Source of the DNA: Vibrio sp. S17_S38
GTDB taxonomy: Bacteria > Pseudomonadota > Gammaproteobacteria > Enterobacterales > Vibrionaceae
Length of the DNA stretch: 64,000 nucleotides
NCBI RefSeq assembly: GCF_014694375.1
Contig: NZ_JAAUWW010000007.1
Coordinates: forward strand, 1 to 64,000
Direction: 5' to 3'
Shown piece by piece: positions 54,671 to 64,000 of this stretch. The notes below the pieces were generated by a model. The model saw only the letters and a program-made list of their open reading frames with translations, searched no databases and had not been told where the DNA came from. Numbering within the stretch: the first letter of the stretch is position 1; every line of letters begins with the position of its first letter. A program made the position numbers and the translations under genes.

Positions 54671-54752
54671 AATAAAGAGGATTTATTGCTAGTGGCCAAA
54701 TAGTATCCTTACAAAGGATGCATCAATCGGTCAATCATTTGATAGCTTCCAT

Positions 54753-55967
54753 TTATTTAATCAGTGAATAAATCGCTTGATCGAGCTTTTCTAATCCTTG
54801 TTCTATCTCTTGCTGAGAGATCACAAGTGATGGTGTAAAACGCACCACATTTGCACCCGCAACCAATAACAATAAACCATGCTCACCTGCAGCAAGCAGA
54901 ATATCACGCGATCTTCCTTGCCACTTTTCATTCAACTCAGCGCCAATCAGCAAACCTTTACCACGAATATCACTAAAAATATTATGCTTATCATTGAGTG
55001 CAGACAAACCTTGTTTAAGCCATTGCTCTCTTTGTTTAACACCCGTTAGCACTTCATCTTGTTGTATAAAGCTCACCACCGCCTCTGCTACCGCACACGC
55101 TAATGGGTTGCCGCCATAAGTTGAGCCATGAACCCCGACTTTCATATGTTGAGCCAAGGTTGCTGTTGTGAGCATAGCGCCAATCGGAAAACCGCCACCT
55201 AGCGATTTTGCGGTGGTTAAAATATCCGGTGTAACACCCAATCCTTGGTACGCATAAAAATCCCCAGTACGACCATTACCCGTCTGCACCTCATCAAAGA
55301 TCAATAATGCTTGGTGCTGATCGCAAAGATCGCGCACCGCTTGAAGGAAATCAGGATCCGGAGAGATCACTCCACCTTCACCTTGAAGTGGTTCGATCAT
55401 GATCGCGCACGTTTTATCGGAAATCGCCGCTTTTAACGCTTCAATATCATCATATGAGATATGTTTAATATTTCCTGGCTTAGGTCCAAAACCATCGGAA
55501 TACGACGCTTGCCCACCAACGGTTACCGTAAAAAAGGTACGACCATGAAAGCCTTGATTAAAGGCAATAATCTCACTTTTATCTTCGCCATGAACATCAA
55601 CAGCCCAACGACGTGCCAATTTTAATGCCGCTTCATTCGCTTCAGCGCCAGAGTTAGCAAAGAAGACTTTTTCAGCAAAGCTTACTTCGGTCAATTTTTT
55701 CGCTAGGCGTAGTGCTGGTTCATTGGTCATCACATTACTTAAATGCCAAAGTTTATTGGCTTGTTCGGTTAATGCCTCTACCATAATAGGGTGACAATGC
55801 CCAAGACAGCTCACCGCAATACCACCCGCAAAGTCGATATACTCTTGATCATTTTGATCCCAAAGTTTTGAGCCCTCACCACGTACAGGGATCATATCCA
55901 TAGGGCTATAACAAGGTACCATAACCTCTTCAAACCAATTGCGTTGTGCTTGTTCACTGCTCGACAT
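54753..55967 (-). CDS. argD: Acetylornithine/succinylornithine aminotransferase
   Basis: ArgD is a PLP-dependent class III aminotransferase in arginine synthesis; relatives (AstC) act in arginine catabolism and many vibrio enzymes do both. ATG at 55967 after AAGGAG gives 404 residues. Typical segments are [58 protein letters not shown] and [16 protein letters not shown] with the PLP lysine near residue 254. It follows pabA as in other vibrios, but the astA and astD genes that usually come next there are absent, so a purely biosynthetic role is more likely. Confidence 0.92.
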   Translation of the reverse strand: MSSSEQAQRNWFEEVMVPCYSPMDMIPVRGEGSKLWDQNDQEYIDFAGGIAVSCLGHCHPIMVEALTEQANKLWHLSNVMTNEPALRLAKKLTEVSFAEKVFFANSGAEANEAALKLARRWAVDVHGEDKSEIIAFNQGFHGRTFFTVTVGGQASYSDGFGPKPGNIKHISYDDIEALKAAISDKTCAIMIEPLQGEGGVISPDPDFLQAVRDLCDQHQALLIFDEVQTGNGRTGDFYAYQGLGVTPDILTTAKSLGGGFPIGAMLTTATLAQHMKVGVHGSTYGGNPLACAVAEAVVSFIQQDEVLTGVKQREQWLKQGLSALNDKHNIFSDIRGKGLLIGAELNEKWQGRSRDILLAAGEHGLLLLVAGANVVRFTPSLVISQQEIEQGLEKLDQAIYSLIK

Positions 55968-56172
55968 ATCTATCTCCTTAATCACGTAGCCATACTCGCT
56001 TATTTCTGCCAAGCGCTAAAATTATTACTTAGGATATAAGTTAACCAAATCACCACCGACAATCAATGATTATTTATGTTAAAAATATGATTAATTATTC
56101 TATTGAGTACTTAAATATTAGATTGGAATATAGATTTAAATATTGGTACTGAATTGATAAAAATAAAAGCAG

Positions 56173-56751
56173 TTATCGGGCAAGGAAATTGGCGAGGATA
56201 TGATGGCCTTGTTCGGTTTTAATCGATTCTGGATGAAATTGTACTGCATCAATCGCTAGGGTTTTATGTTGATAGCCCATGATTTCATCTAGCTCGCCAT
56301 TAGCTAATGTTGTCCAAGCAGTTAGCTCGAAACACTCTGGCAAGCTATCGGTTTTCACCACTAAAGAATGGTAACGCGTCACTGTTAATGGATTATTTAA
56401 CCCTTTAAATACACTTTTTCCAGTATGAATAATCGGTGATGTTTTTCCATGCATGATTTTCCTTGCTCGCACGACTTCCCCACCAAAAGCTTGTGCAATC
56501 GCTTGGTGACCAAGACAAACGCCTAAAATTGGTAGTTGACCTGCGAAGTGAGCGATGGCCTCTAAAGAGATCCCAGCTTCATTGGGCGTACAGGGACCGG
56601 GAGAAATAACCAAATGGGTGGGATTTAACTCTTCAATACCTGCAATATCAATTTCGTCATTACGCACCACTTTTACCTCGCAACCTAACTCGCAGAAGTA
56701 TTGGTAAAGGTTATAAGTAAATGAATCGTAATTGTCGATGATCAGCAGCAT
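56173..56751 (-). CDS. pabA: Aminodeoxychorismate synthase glutaminase subunit
   Basis: PabA supplies ammonia for 4-amino-4-deoxychorismate synthesis in the folate pathway. The 192-residue class I glutamine amidotransferase begins [23 protein letters not shown] and has the catalytic triad Cys in [16 protein letters not shown] (near residue 79) and His/Glu in [10 protein letters not shown] (near 170). Position next to argD and trpS favours pabA over trpG, which would sit with trp genes. Confidence 0.9.
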   Translation of the reverse strand: MLLIIDNYDSFTYNLYQYFCELGCEVKVVRNDEIDIAGIEELNPTHLVISPGPCTPNEAGISLEAIAHFAGQLPILGVCLGHQAIAQAFGGEVVRARKIMHGKTSPIIHTGKSVFKGLNNPLTVTRYHSLVVKTDSLPECFELTAWTTLANGELDEIMGYQHKTLAIDAVQFHPESIKTEQGHHILANFLAR

Positions 56752-56789
56752 AACGCTCTCTAGCAGTTATAGATTAAGACAGAAAAGAA

Positions 56790-56819
56790 AAACCGCCAGA
56801 TTTTAACGTCTGGCGGTTT
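56790..56819 (-). terminator. Intrinsic terminator of trpS
   Basis: AAACCGCCAGA ... TCTGGCGGTTT, 11-bp arms, followed on the minus strand by TTCTTTTCT, between trpS and pabA. Confidence 0.88.
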
Positions 56820-56874
56820 AAATAGATAGTCAATTAAAAGCGAACTTAAAGCCGTAATTTACAGTATGAAACTT

Positions 56875-57900
56875 TTATAACCAAGAAGCACGAGGGACAA
56901 AACCAACGGCTTTATACGCTTGTTTAAGCATGATTGAAGCTCGTTCAGAGGCTTTTTCAGCACCGACTTTCATCACTTCATCCATATAAGCGCGATCAGC
57001 ACGAATACGATGATATTCAGCTTGAATAGGCTCAAGCATTGTCACCAGAGCTTCACCGACATCTTTCTTGAATGGACCGTACATTTCCACGCCTGCGTAT
57101 TGTGCTTCAATTTCAGAGTAAGTTTTACCTGTCGCGGCTGAATACAAACCCATTAAATTGGAAATACCGGCTTTATTCTCAACATCGTGAGCAATACGTG
57201 GTGGCATTTCTGCATCCGTTTGCGCTTTATTAATTTTTTTCAGAATCGATTTTGGATCTTCAAGCAAGGTAATAACATTTTTACGATTATCATCCGACTT
57301 CGACATTTTTTTAGTCGCATCTTGCAAGCTCATCACTCGCGCATTCACGGTTGGAATGTACGGTTCTGGGATTTGGAAGATTGGCGATTCAGGGCTATAA
57401 ACGTTATTAAAGCGATTAGCTATATCACGCGCCAATTCAAGATGCTGTTTTTGGTCGTTACCCACTGGCACTTGATTCGCACCATAAAGTAAAATATCTG
57501 CAGCCATCAAAACTGGATAAGCAAATAACCCAGCATTAACATCATTGGCATACCGTTGTGATTTATCCTTAAACTGAGTCATACGATTCAGTTCGCCCAT
57601 CTGGGTATAGCAGTTTAAAAGCCAACCTAGTTGAGCATGTTCCGGTACGTGTGACTGAACAAATAACGTGCTCTTCTTAGGATCAACACCAACAGCAAGA
57701 CAAATGGCTAACGCATCTAACGTTGCTTCATGCAGCGCTTTCGGATCTTGACGAACCGTGATCGCATGCAGGTCGACTACACAATATTGGCAGTCATAAT
57801 CATCTTGCATTTGTTGCCATTGACGTAGAGCACCCAAGTAGTTACCAATACTCAGTTCACCTGATGGTTGAACACCACTTAATACGATGGGTTTGCTCAT
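56875..57900 (-). CDS. trpS: Tryptophanyl-tRNA synthetase
   Basis: TrpRS charges tRNA-Trp. ATG at 57900 after AAGGAAAA gives 341 residues beginning [28 protein letters not shown], where SIGN is the HIGH-type motif; the frame extends 87 bases upstream but without support. The KMSKS motif is in [12 protein letters not shown] near residue 196. It is the standard neighbour of gph and rpe. Confidence 0.96.
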   Translation of the reverse strand: MSKPIVLSGVQPSGELSIGNYLGALRQWQQMQDDYDCQYCVVDLHAITVRQDPKALHEATLDALAICLAVGVDPKKSTLFVQSHVPEHAQLGWLLNCYTQMGELNRMTQFKDKSQRYANDVNAGLFAYPVLMAADILLYGANQVPVGNDQKQHLELARDIANRFNNVYSPESPIFQIPEPYIPTVNARVMSLQDATKKMSKSDDNRKNVITLLEDPKSILKKINKAQTDAEMPPRIAHDVENKAGISNLMGLYSAATGKTYSEIEAQYAGVEMYGPFKKDVGEALVTMLEPIQAEYHRIRADRAYMDEVMKVGAEKASERASIMLKQAYKAVGFVPRASWL

Positions 57901-58082
57901 GCTACTTTTCCTTACGTGTAATACCCCACTTTGGCGATCGCTAAAATGAGTTATAGGATTAAAAATGAGGTGGTTAATTAAAAACAATGCCCAAACATCA
58001 TTCTATGTTTGAGCATTTCAGTTTACTGATCCACGCCGATTTGGCTAGCGCTTTATCTTCCGATCTCACATTGAAATCAAAT

Positions 58083-58769
58083 TTATACTGGGATTCCAAC
58101 AACAGTGAGTAACTCACTAATATTGTCGGCAATAAAATCAGGTTTAGAGTCTGAGATTGGCTCACCATGGTTATACCCATAAGTGAGACCAAAAGAATGG
58201 CAGTCTGCATTTTTCGCGGCTAAAATATCGTTTTTCGAATCTCCGACCATCAACATTTGAGTCGCTTGTATATTGTGTTTTTCAAGCAGCCAATTTAATG
58301 CCATTGGATCTGGTTTTTTTAATGGCAAAGTATCACCACCAATCACATCGATAAAATAGTGTTCGATATTATGCTGCTTTAAAATATCTGGCACAAACGC
58401 AGAAGGCTTATTGGTGACAATCGCCATTTTAAATCCAGCGTTATGCAATGTATCTAAAGTGGTGACTACATCACTATATAAATGACTGAGTTTGTGACCA
58501 CTTTGATGGTAAAACTCATCAAAGCGAACACGCGCTTGTTGTAATAACTCAGAAGACAACGAGTCATCAACCGTCATAGATTGACTAAGTGCGCGACCAA
58601 TTAAAATATCCGCTCCATTTCCGACCCAGTCTCGAACTTGCTCTTCGCTCACAGCTGGGTAATTAAGACTTTGCGTTGCTTGATCTGCTGCAAGTGCCAA
58701 GTCAGGAACGCTATCTAATAACGTACCATCTAAATCAAATGCGATTAATTGAATGTCTTGTAATGCCAT
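58083..58769 (-). CDS. gph: Phosphoglycolate phosphatase
   Basis: Gph is a HAD-family hydrolase that removes 2-phosphoglycolate formed during DNA end repair. ATG at 58769 after GGCAGGAAT gives 228 residues. HAD motifs: I AFDLDGTLLDS (near residue 10), II VTNKPS (near 120), III KPDP and IV MLMVGDSKNDILAA (near 170). It lies downstream of rpe, with a terminator hairpin between them. Confidence 0.93.
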   Translation of the reverse strand: MALQDIQLIAFDLDGTLLDSVPDLALAADQATQSLNYPAVSEEQVRDWVGNGADILIGRALSQSMTVDDSLSSELLQQARVRFDEFYHQSGHKLSHLYSDVVTTLDTLHNAGFKMAIVTNKPSAFVPDILKQHNIEHYFIDVIGGDTLPLKKPDPMALNWLLEKHNIQATQMLMVGDSKNDILAAKNADCHSFGLTYGYNHGEPISDSKPDFIADNISELLTVVGIPV

Positions 58770-58800
58770 ATTCCTGCCCATCGACTGCATAAACGAAAAA

Positions 58801-58827
58801 AGAGGCTTGAGTTTAGCTCAAGCCTCT
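58801..58827 (-). terminator. Terminator hairpin between rpe and gph
   Basis: AGAGGCTTGAG-tttag-CTCAAGCCTCT has perfect 11-bp arms, and on the minus strand TTTTTTC follows. It would reduce transcription from rpe into gph, which are cotranscribed in E. coli. Confidence 0.8.
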
Positions 58828-58870
58828 GTGTATATCGACCACTTAAAGAGTGGGATTATTCTATTACCCG

Positions 58871-59542
58871 TTATTTAGCTTTCGCTAACTCGTCGCGCAT
58901 TTGGTCAACCACTAACTTATAGTCTGGTTGATTGAAAATAGCAGACCCTGCAACAAACATATCCGCGCCCGCTTCTGCGATTTCACGGATATTATCTACT
59001 TTTACGCCACCATCAATTTCTAAACGAATATCATAACCACTCTCATCGATACGCTTACGCACTTCACGTAACTTATCAAGCGTAGCAGGAATGAAAGATT
59101 GGCCGCCAAAACCTGGATTCACCGACATCAATAAAATCATATCAATTTTATCCATGATGTAATCAAGGTGATGAAGAGGGGTCGCTGGATTAAACACTAC
59201 ACCCGCTTGGCAACCATTTTCCTTGATCAATTGCAGTGTACGGTCAAGGTGCTCCGTTGCCTCTACGTGGAAAGTGATCATGGTTGCACCAGCTTTAGCA
59301 AACTCAGGTACGATGGCATCCACCGGTTTTACCATCAAATGAACATCAATTGGGGCGGTAATACCATAATCACGCAATGCTTTACAAATTGGCGCGCCAA
59401 ACGTGAGGTTTGGAACATAATGGTTATCCATTACATCGAAATGCACCACATCCGCACCCGCGGCGAGTACTTTTTCAACATCTTCACCCAAACGAGCAAA
59501 GTCAGCAGATAAAATCGAAGGTGCGATCAAAAAATCTTTCAT
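58871..59542 (-). CDS. rpe: Ribulose-phosphate 3-epimerase
   Basis: Rpe interconverts ribulose 5-phosphate and xylulose 5-phosphate in the pentose phosphate pathway. ATG at 59542 gives 223 residues: [49 protein letters not shown] with the metal-binding HFDVMD, then [17 protein letters not shown] and EIDGGV. A TTG 6 bases upstream is a less likely start. Standard position between dam and gph. Confidence 0.95.
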   Translation of the reverse strand: MKDFLIAPSILSADFARLGEDVEKVLAAGADVVHFDVMDNHYVPNLTFGAPICKALRDYGITAPIDVHLMVKPVDAIVPEFAKAGATMITFHVEATEHLDRTLQLIKENGCQAGVVFNPATPLHHLDYIMDKIDMILLMSVNPGFGGQSFIPATLDKLREVRKRIDESGYDIRLEIDGGVKVDNIREIAEAGADMFVAGSAIFNQPDYKLVVDQMRDELAKAK

Positions 59543-59674
59543 GGTCAATTCCGTTTAAAGTTCAGGTTTGGGGCTATATTCAAGATGATAAATTCGGCGC
59601 AATTCTACCCAAGCAAACGTTTATATACAAATATGTTTGATATTTTGATAATGAAGAAGAGAGCTAGAGCAGGT

Positions 59675-60508
59675 TCAACCTAAACCGTTAGCCTGCTCAA
59701 ACAGCGCTAACAATTCATCCACTTTATTTCGACCTGCACCATTACGGCTGATGGTTCTCTTCACTCGAACCACATTCAAACTAGCGCCTTTATATAGTCG
59801 ACGAGTCAATGCAGTATCATGATTTGAAATTAAGACTGGAATATGACGTTGCAGTGCAGTGTGCTCAGCAATACTGGCAAGTTCGGCTTGATCATCAAGC
59901 GAAAAACCATTGCCAGCATAAGAGGTGAAGTTACTTGCTTGAGCCAATGGCGCATAAGGTGGATCGCAGTAGATAACACAACCCTTACGCGCTCGGGCAA
60001 AGGTCTGTGGATAGCTCTCACAAATAAACGTAGCTTTCTTGGCTTTTTCAGCAAAATGCAGCAGTTCTTTTTCTGGAAAGTACGGTTTTTTATATGAACC
60101 AAACGGCACATTAAACCCACCTTTTTTGTTGTAACGGCATAAGCCATTAAAACCAAAACGGTTCATATACAAGAAAGCTACCGAACGAAAAAGAACATCA
60201 TCAGGAGTCGCATTAAAGTCAGCACGAACACCTAAATACACTTCTTTTTGGTTATATTCAGGGGTGAAAAAACGCAGAGCTTCTTCAATAAAAAGATCAG
60301 GCTTTTCTTTCAAGAGATTATAGAGATTGATCAGATCGGGATTAATATCCGCTAAGAGATATTGATCATAGTCGGTATTTAAAAAGACAGAACCAGCGCC
60401 AACAAAAGGTTCAATCAATTTTCTACCTTCAGGTAGCTGACGTTGAATATCATCGATTAAACCATATTTACCGCCTGCCCATTTAAGGAAAGCTCGTTGC
60501 TTTTTCAT
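59675..60508 (-). CDS. dam: DNA adenine methyltransferase (GATC)
   Basis: Dam methylates adenine in GATC and directs mismatch repair and replication timing; it is essential in several vibrios. The 277-residue protein begins MKKQRAFLKWAGGKYGLIDDI (SAM-binding), with EPFVGAGSVFLN near residue 33 and the catalytic motif IYCDPPYAPL near residue 178. The neighbours damX and rpe confirm that this is the housekeeping copy. Confidence 0.96.
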   Translation of the reverse strand: MKKQRAFLKWAGGKYGLIDDIQRQLPEGRKLIEPFVGAGSVFLNTDYDQYLLADINPDLINLYNLLKEKPDLFIEEALRFFTPEYNQKEVYLGVRADFNATPDDVLFRSVAFLYMNRFGFNGLCRYNKKGGFNVPFGSYKKPYFPEKELLHFAEKAKKATFICESYPQTFARARKGCVIYCDPPYAPLAQASNFTSYAGNGFSLDDQAELASIAEHTALQRHIPVLISNHDTALTRRLYKGASLNVVRVKRTISRNGAGRNKVDELLALFEQANGLG

Positions 60509-60541
60509 TAATTTAACTACTCACCGACTACAATTAAGACC

Positions 60542-60568
60542 ACCAACCCGTCGACTATATTGACGGGT
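60542..60568. repeat. Stem-loop between damX and dam
   Basis: CAACCCGTC-gactatatt-GACGGGTTG has perfect 9-bp arms but no T-run in either direction. It lies 34 bp before the dam ATG and could be an mRNA processing or attenuation structure. Confidence 0.45.
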
Positions 60569-60604
60569 TGAGGAATGTATCATATTTAGACCTTTAACTC
60601 AGTG

Positions 60605-62026
60605 TTATTTCACTCGTTTAATTTCTTGATGAACTTGTGCCATCGATTTTGGCCACGGTAACTCTTTTTGTAAATCAAGTGGAAGATCCTGAGCTGCATC
60701 ACGAGTTTGCTGAATTGTGTTAAAGTCTTGATACGTGACAATAAACCATTCTTTTTGATTACGGATAGTACGATAAACTCGTACCTGGCCTTGCAGTTCA
60801 AATTGATTAATAAACCCAACCACTTCTTCTTGTGTGGTAAAAGCAGCAAGTTGCAAAGTATAGCGAGCTTCTGAAATCGAAAGTAATGCCTTTGAGTCTA
60901 AAGTAACTTTGGTTATCTTCTTCGGTGAAGAGTTCAGCGTAGGTTCTGATGAACCACCACTCGTGGCTACTGCCTGATTGTCACCGACAGAATTATCACC
61001 ATCCACCAAAGCATCAACAACATTAGAAGGGATAGTTACTCGTTTTTGTTGATTAACATCTTCATCACCAACGCTAATCGTCTCAGTAGTGACCGACTGA
61101 GGGAGATCTTTAACATCATTTTCAGACGCGGAATCGGTCGAAGAACCAGAAGAATCCACCGATGAAACGGTGTCCGTTGTAGATTTTATCTGCTTGGTCT
61201 GGTCTAAAGAACTCAACTGCTGATCCGAAGATTCAAGCATGACATCATTGTTATCATCAGAAACCCTAGACTGATAACTTGTCCACCATGACCAACCCCC
61301 CATTGCAAGCAACAAAACTATCAACGTGATTAAAATACGGCGAACCCAATGAGAGGAATGATGATGCTCACCTGTTAATGCGAGTAAATCTGCAGGCCAA
61401 TTTTCTATTTTCTCAGCAGCCAAATAAACAGCAGAACGCTCTTTTTCCTTCCTAGTATTTCGTAATACCAGCTTTTCCAAAAAGACCTGAGCTTCGTCAT
61501 CCGTCAATGGAGAAATAACGAGTGATTTAATTTCTGGGATAGGTGAGATATCACCTAACACTGCCTCGACAAAATTAGGTTTAGCAAACACTATCACATT
61601 GATTTGCCACAATGGATTACTCTGAGCGACAAGTACTAGCTCGCATAATTCATGTAATAAATCGTTGGCTAATAATTCAGCATCATCAACAATTAAAGTC
61701 GCGCTGCACTCCTGATCTTTTCGATAAATTTTTAAACTTTGAGCTAAAGATTCATCACCGATACAGAAACTATCCGCTAATAATTGCCCCATAAGCACAC
61801 TACGCTGCTGATCCGCCGTCTGGGAAGGTAAACACATCAAAAATGATAATGTTTGTATTTCTTTATCTGTATTTAAAAAGCGCTGAGCTAGCCATGATTT
61901 ACCAGAACCGGGATGACCCTCGACATAAATAAGATTAGAACTAAACTGAGTGAACAGCTGTAATCCGCCTAATAACTGCGTTTGTGACTCTAATTCTAAA
62001 TCATGACCCATTGTTCTCTCACTCAC
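60605..62026 (-). CDS. damX: Cell-division protein DamX (SPOR domain)
   Basis: DamX localises to the division septum through its SPOR domain. The 473-residue protein has an N-terminal cytosolic AAA-like part (Walker A VEGHPGSGKSWLAQRF near residue 37, Walker B-like TLIVDDAELL near 112), a single membrane helix (about 231-248, ILITLIVLLLAMGGWSWW), a low-complexity Ser/Asp-rich periplasmic linker (about 255-375) and a C-terminal SPOR domain (about 385-465, RYTLQLAAFTTQEEVVGFINQ). Position between aroB and dam is conserved. Confidence 0.93.
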   Translation of the reverse strand: MSERTMGHDLELESQTQLLGGLQLFTQFSSNLIYVEGHPGSGKSWLAQRFLNTDKEIQTLSFLMCLPSQTADQQRSVLMGQLLADSFCIGDESLAQSLKIYRKDQECSATLIVDDAELLANDLLHELCELVLVAQSNPLWQINVIVFAKPNFVEAVLGDISPIPEIKSLVISPLTDDEAQVFLEKLVLRNTRKEKERSAVYLAAEKIENWPADLLALTGEHHHSSHWVRRILITLIVLLLAMGGWSWWTSYQSRVSDDNNDVMLESSDQQLSSLDQTKQIKSTTDTVSSVDSSGSSTDSASENDVKDLPQSVTTETISVGDEDVNQQKRVTIPSNVVDALVDGDNSVGDNQAVATSGGSSEPTLNSSPKKITKVTLDSKALLSISEARYTLQLAAFTTQEEVVGFINQFELQGQVRVYRTIRNQKEWFIVTYQDFNTIQQTRDAAQDLPLDLQKELPWPKSMAQVHQEIKRVK

Positions 62027-62172
62027 AGTAATACAGCTCAGTATTTATTCTTAATTAACAGTAAAGCATAAACATATTTTAAATATGTCAGTAAAGCTTA
62101 AAAACCAACACACTAAAGCAGTACAATTAATAATCTCGCAGATATCTTACAAAAGCTTTTAGCCGCCGTATT

Positions 62173-63255
62173 CTAACGACATAACTCAATAGCCTTAGCA
62201 ATAATCTCTGTTGATGTATCTCCCACCACTTCAGCTTTACCAATTCCAGTAGGAAGGATTAATCTTAATTGACCCGCCAGTACTTTTTTATCTCGCATCA
62301 TATGTTTAATAAAATCAGCGTAAACCATAGAGCTTGGTGTTTGAATTGGTAACTTCGCTTTAAGTAATAAATCTTCGATGCGTTGGACTTGCTGTTCATT
62401 CAGGAAATTACATAATAATGATGTTTTAGCCGCCATCATGGTTCCAGCGGAAACCGCCTCTCCATGCAACCAGTTGCCATATCCCATTTCAGCTTCAATC
62501 GCATGACCATAAGTATGACCAAGATTAAGTAATGCTCGTATGCCGGACTCTTTTTCATCTTGTGACACAACATCGGCTTTTATTTGACAACAACGAGCAA
62601 TCGCATAAATCAAAGCATTTTCATCTAATTGATTCAACGCATCGGTATGTGATTCAAGCCAATCAAAAAAATCCGCATCGATAATAATGCCGTATTTGAT
62701 CACTTCCGCCATACCTGCAGCAAATTCTCTTGCTGGTAAAGATGCTAAACAATTGGTATCAATAATGACAGATTTGGGCTGATAAAAGGCCCCTATCATA
62801 TTTTTACCAAGTGGATGATTAACCGCTGTTTTCCCGCCAACAGATGAATCGACTTGAGAAAGCAAGGTTGTCGGTACTTGAATAAAATCAACACCACGCT
62901 GATAGCATGCCGCAGCAAACCCGACCAAATCACCAATAACACCGCCCCCCAAAGCTACTAACACAACATCACGGCTATAATTACCTTCCAGTAAATAGCT
63001 CATAATTGTATTAAAGGTATCAAGCGTTTTATATTGCTCACCATCCGGTAAAGACAATAAATCAACATGACAACCTAGTGTTTGTAGTGTCGAAATTAAA
63101 AGATCGGCATATAAGGGAGCGACCGTGACATTACTGATCACGACTACCTTTTGATTAGGTTTTAAGTAAGAGAAAAGCGCTGGATCGCTTAATAATCCAG
63201 CGCCAATCGAGATAGGATAGCTGCGCTCACCGAGCTCTACATTGAGCCGTTCCAT
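62173..63255 (-). CDS. aroB: 3-dehydroquinate synthase
   Basis: AroB converts DAHP to 3-dehydroquinate in the shikimate pathway. The 360-residue protein shows NAD-binding [50 protein letters not shown] (residues 103-151) and the zinc ligand region [14 protein letters not shown] (near 243) and WLHGEAV. It lies 24 bp after aroK. Confidence 0.96.
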   Translation of the reverse strand: MERLNVELGERSYPISIGAGLLSDPALFSYLKPNQKVVVISNVTVAPLYADLLISTLQTLGCHVDLLSLPDGEQYKTLDTFNTIMSYLLEGNYSRDVVLVALGGGVIGDLVGFAAACYQRGVDFIQVPTTLLSQVDSSVGGKTAVNHPLGKNMIGAFYQPKSVIIDTNCLASLPAREFAAGMAEVIKYGIIIDADFFDWLESHTDALNQLDENALIYAIARCCQIKADVVSQDEKESGIRALLNLGHTYGHAIEAEMGYGNWLHGEAVSAGTMMAAKTSLLCNFLNEQQVQRIEDLLLKAKLPIQTPSSMVYADFIKHMMRDKKVLAGQLRLILPTGIGKAEVVGDTSTEIIAKAIELCR

Positions 63256-63279
63256 GGTAGGGTCTCCTTAGATAAAAGA

Positions 63280-63798
63280 TTAACTCTCTTCTAGCATTTT
63301 TACGATTTGGTTTGCGACCACTTTTGCACTTTGGTCGTCAGTACGAATCGTATAATCAGCAATTTCTTCATAAAGAGGATTGCGGTCTTGAGCTAACTCT
63401 TCTAATACTTCACGTGGTTGTTCAGTTTGAAGTAATGGACGCTTTTTATCACGATTTGTTCGTGCTAATTGCTTTTCAATTGTGGTTTCAAGATAAATGA
63501 CAACACCACGCGCAGATAAACGATTACGGTTATCTTTACTGATTACTGATCCACCACCAGTCGCCAGTACGATACCTTGTTCTTGAGTCAGATCATCGAG
63601 TACGGCTTCTTCACGGATACGAAAACCCGCTTCACCCTCGACATCAAATACCCAACTGATATCTGCACCAGTTCGTTGTTCAATAACAGTGTCAGAATCT
63701 AGGAACTCCATATGAAGTTGCTGGGCTAGATATCTACCAATTGTACTTTTGCCGGCACCCATTGGGCCAACAAGAAAAATATTGCGTTTTTCGGCCAT
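63280..63798 (-). CDS. aroK: Shikimate kinase I
   Basis: AroK phosphorylates shikimate at the 3-position. The 172-residue protein has the P-loop [15 protein letters not shown] (residues 11-25), the shikimate-binding [18 protein letters not shown] and GGGSV, and the lid [10 protein letters not shown]. It precedes aroB. Type IV pilus genes (pilQ group) usually lie upstream in vibrios but are beyond the window edge. Confidence 0.96.
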   Translation of the reverse strand: MAEKRNIFLVGPMGAGKSTIGRYLAQQLHMEFLDSDTVIEQRTGADISWVFDVEGEAGFRIREEAVLDDLTQEQGIVLATGGGSVISKDNRNRLSARGVVIYLETTIEKQLARTNRDKKRPLLQTEQPREVLEELAQDRNPLYEEIADYTIRTDDQSAKVVANQIVKMLEES

Positions 63799-63896
63799 GT
63801 TTAGCAGTAATTCAACGTTAATTTAATGACATTGCCATCCGATATCGCAAGTCTACACCCCCCTAATATTGTCGGGAGACCCTACTGGATATCACT

Positions 63897-63960
63897 GTGG
63901 CACCAAATTCCTCACAGATAATTCGTGATCAGACCTGAAATTATCTAAGTATGGTGCCAC
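63897..63960. repeat. Nested inverted repeat near the right edge
   Basis: Outer arms GTGGCACCA (63897-63905) and TGGTGCCAC (63952-63960) are perfect, and inner arms AGATAATT (63916-63923) and AATTATCT (63939-63946) are also perfect. The element is 64 bp long and lies about 100 bp upstream of aroK. It could be an RNA structure in the aroK leader or a small mobile-type repeat. Confidence 0.5.
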
Positions 63961-64000
63961 TAATGCAACTTTAATTTTATTTATTTCGCACCTTATCGAT

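Noticed and set aside
63893-64000. Open minus-strand frame entering from the right edge
   Set aside because: About 35 codons without a stop, but the residues do not resemble a PilQ C-terminus and the frame is made of the nested inverted repeat; chance is more likely.

Overview
The window is a chromosomal segment of a gammaproteobacterium of the family Vibrionaceae, most likely a Vibrio species. The evidence is protein identity plus gene order: str operon (tuf, fusA, rpsG, rpsL), tusBCD, yheO-like regulator, fkpA, slyX/slyD, yheV, kefB/kefG, yheS, yheU, prkB, crp on the left, and spoT, DUF1338, argD, pabA, trpS, gph, rpe, dam, damX, aroB, aroK on the right. I could not run any search; names come from recognisable motifs, lengths and neighbours.

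Layout. 1-16.4 kb: conserved housekeeping block (translation, tRNA thiolation, peptidyl-prolyl isomerases, KefGB potassium efflux, ABC-F, Crp). 16.5-20.6 kb: tyrosine/aromatic amino acid permease, pyrE, rph, yicC. 20.6-50.2 kb: a long accessory stretch lying between yicC and gmk, which are near neighbours in many enterobacteria. It holds, in order: (a) a four-gene minus-strand cassette of an HNH nuclease, a C5-cytosine DNA methyltransferase, a 990-aa protein with two GHKL ATPase domains (MORC-like at the N-terminus, histidine-kinase-like at the C-terminus) and a receiver-domain protein with a large unknown C-terminal part; (b) an FNR-box-preceded hemerythrin protein; (c) a copper/thiol-disulfide stress cluster (scsA-like, scsB, scsD-like, scsC-like) whose 5' part is duplicated around an AbiE toxin-antitoxin pair, with a deletion scar that joins scsB to a LysR fragment; (d) LysR/extradiol dioxygenase/DoxX, an NhaC-family antiporter, an alkylation-repair pair, a YdeP-type molybdoenzyme with FdhD, a MarR/HlyD/DUF2955 efflux operon and a PQQ-dependent glucose dehydrogenase. 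50.3-64 kb: gmk, rpoZ, spoT and the conserved argD-to-aroK block.

The most interesting system is the 20.7-27.3 kb cassette. It looks like a restriction-modification locus whose signalling part combines a MORC-type ATPase and a histidine kinase in one polypeptide with a cognate receiver protein, so a phosphorelay may control restriction. The second most interesting item is the scs/AbiE duplication-deletion scar, which can be read to the base. Regulatory signals that can be read directly include a textbook sigma70 promoter for the str operon, a sigma-E-like promoter for fkpA, CRP-like boxes before crp and gcd, an FNR-like box before the hemerythrin gene, a probable pyrE attenuator and large inverted repeats at the AbiE promoter.

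No tRNA, rRNA, CRISPR array or recognisable insertion sequence was seen. Start codons were adjusted from the longest open frame when a ribosome binding site or family alignment argued for an internal start; those choices are stated per gene.
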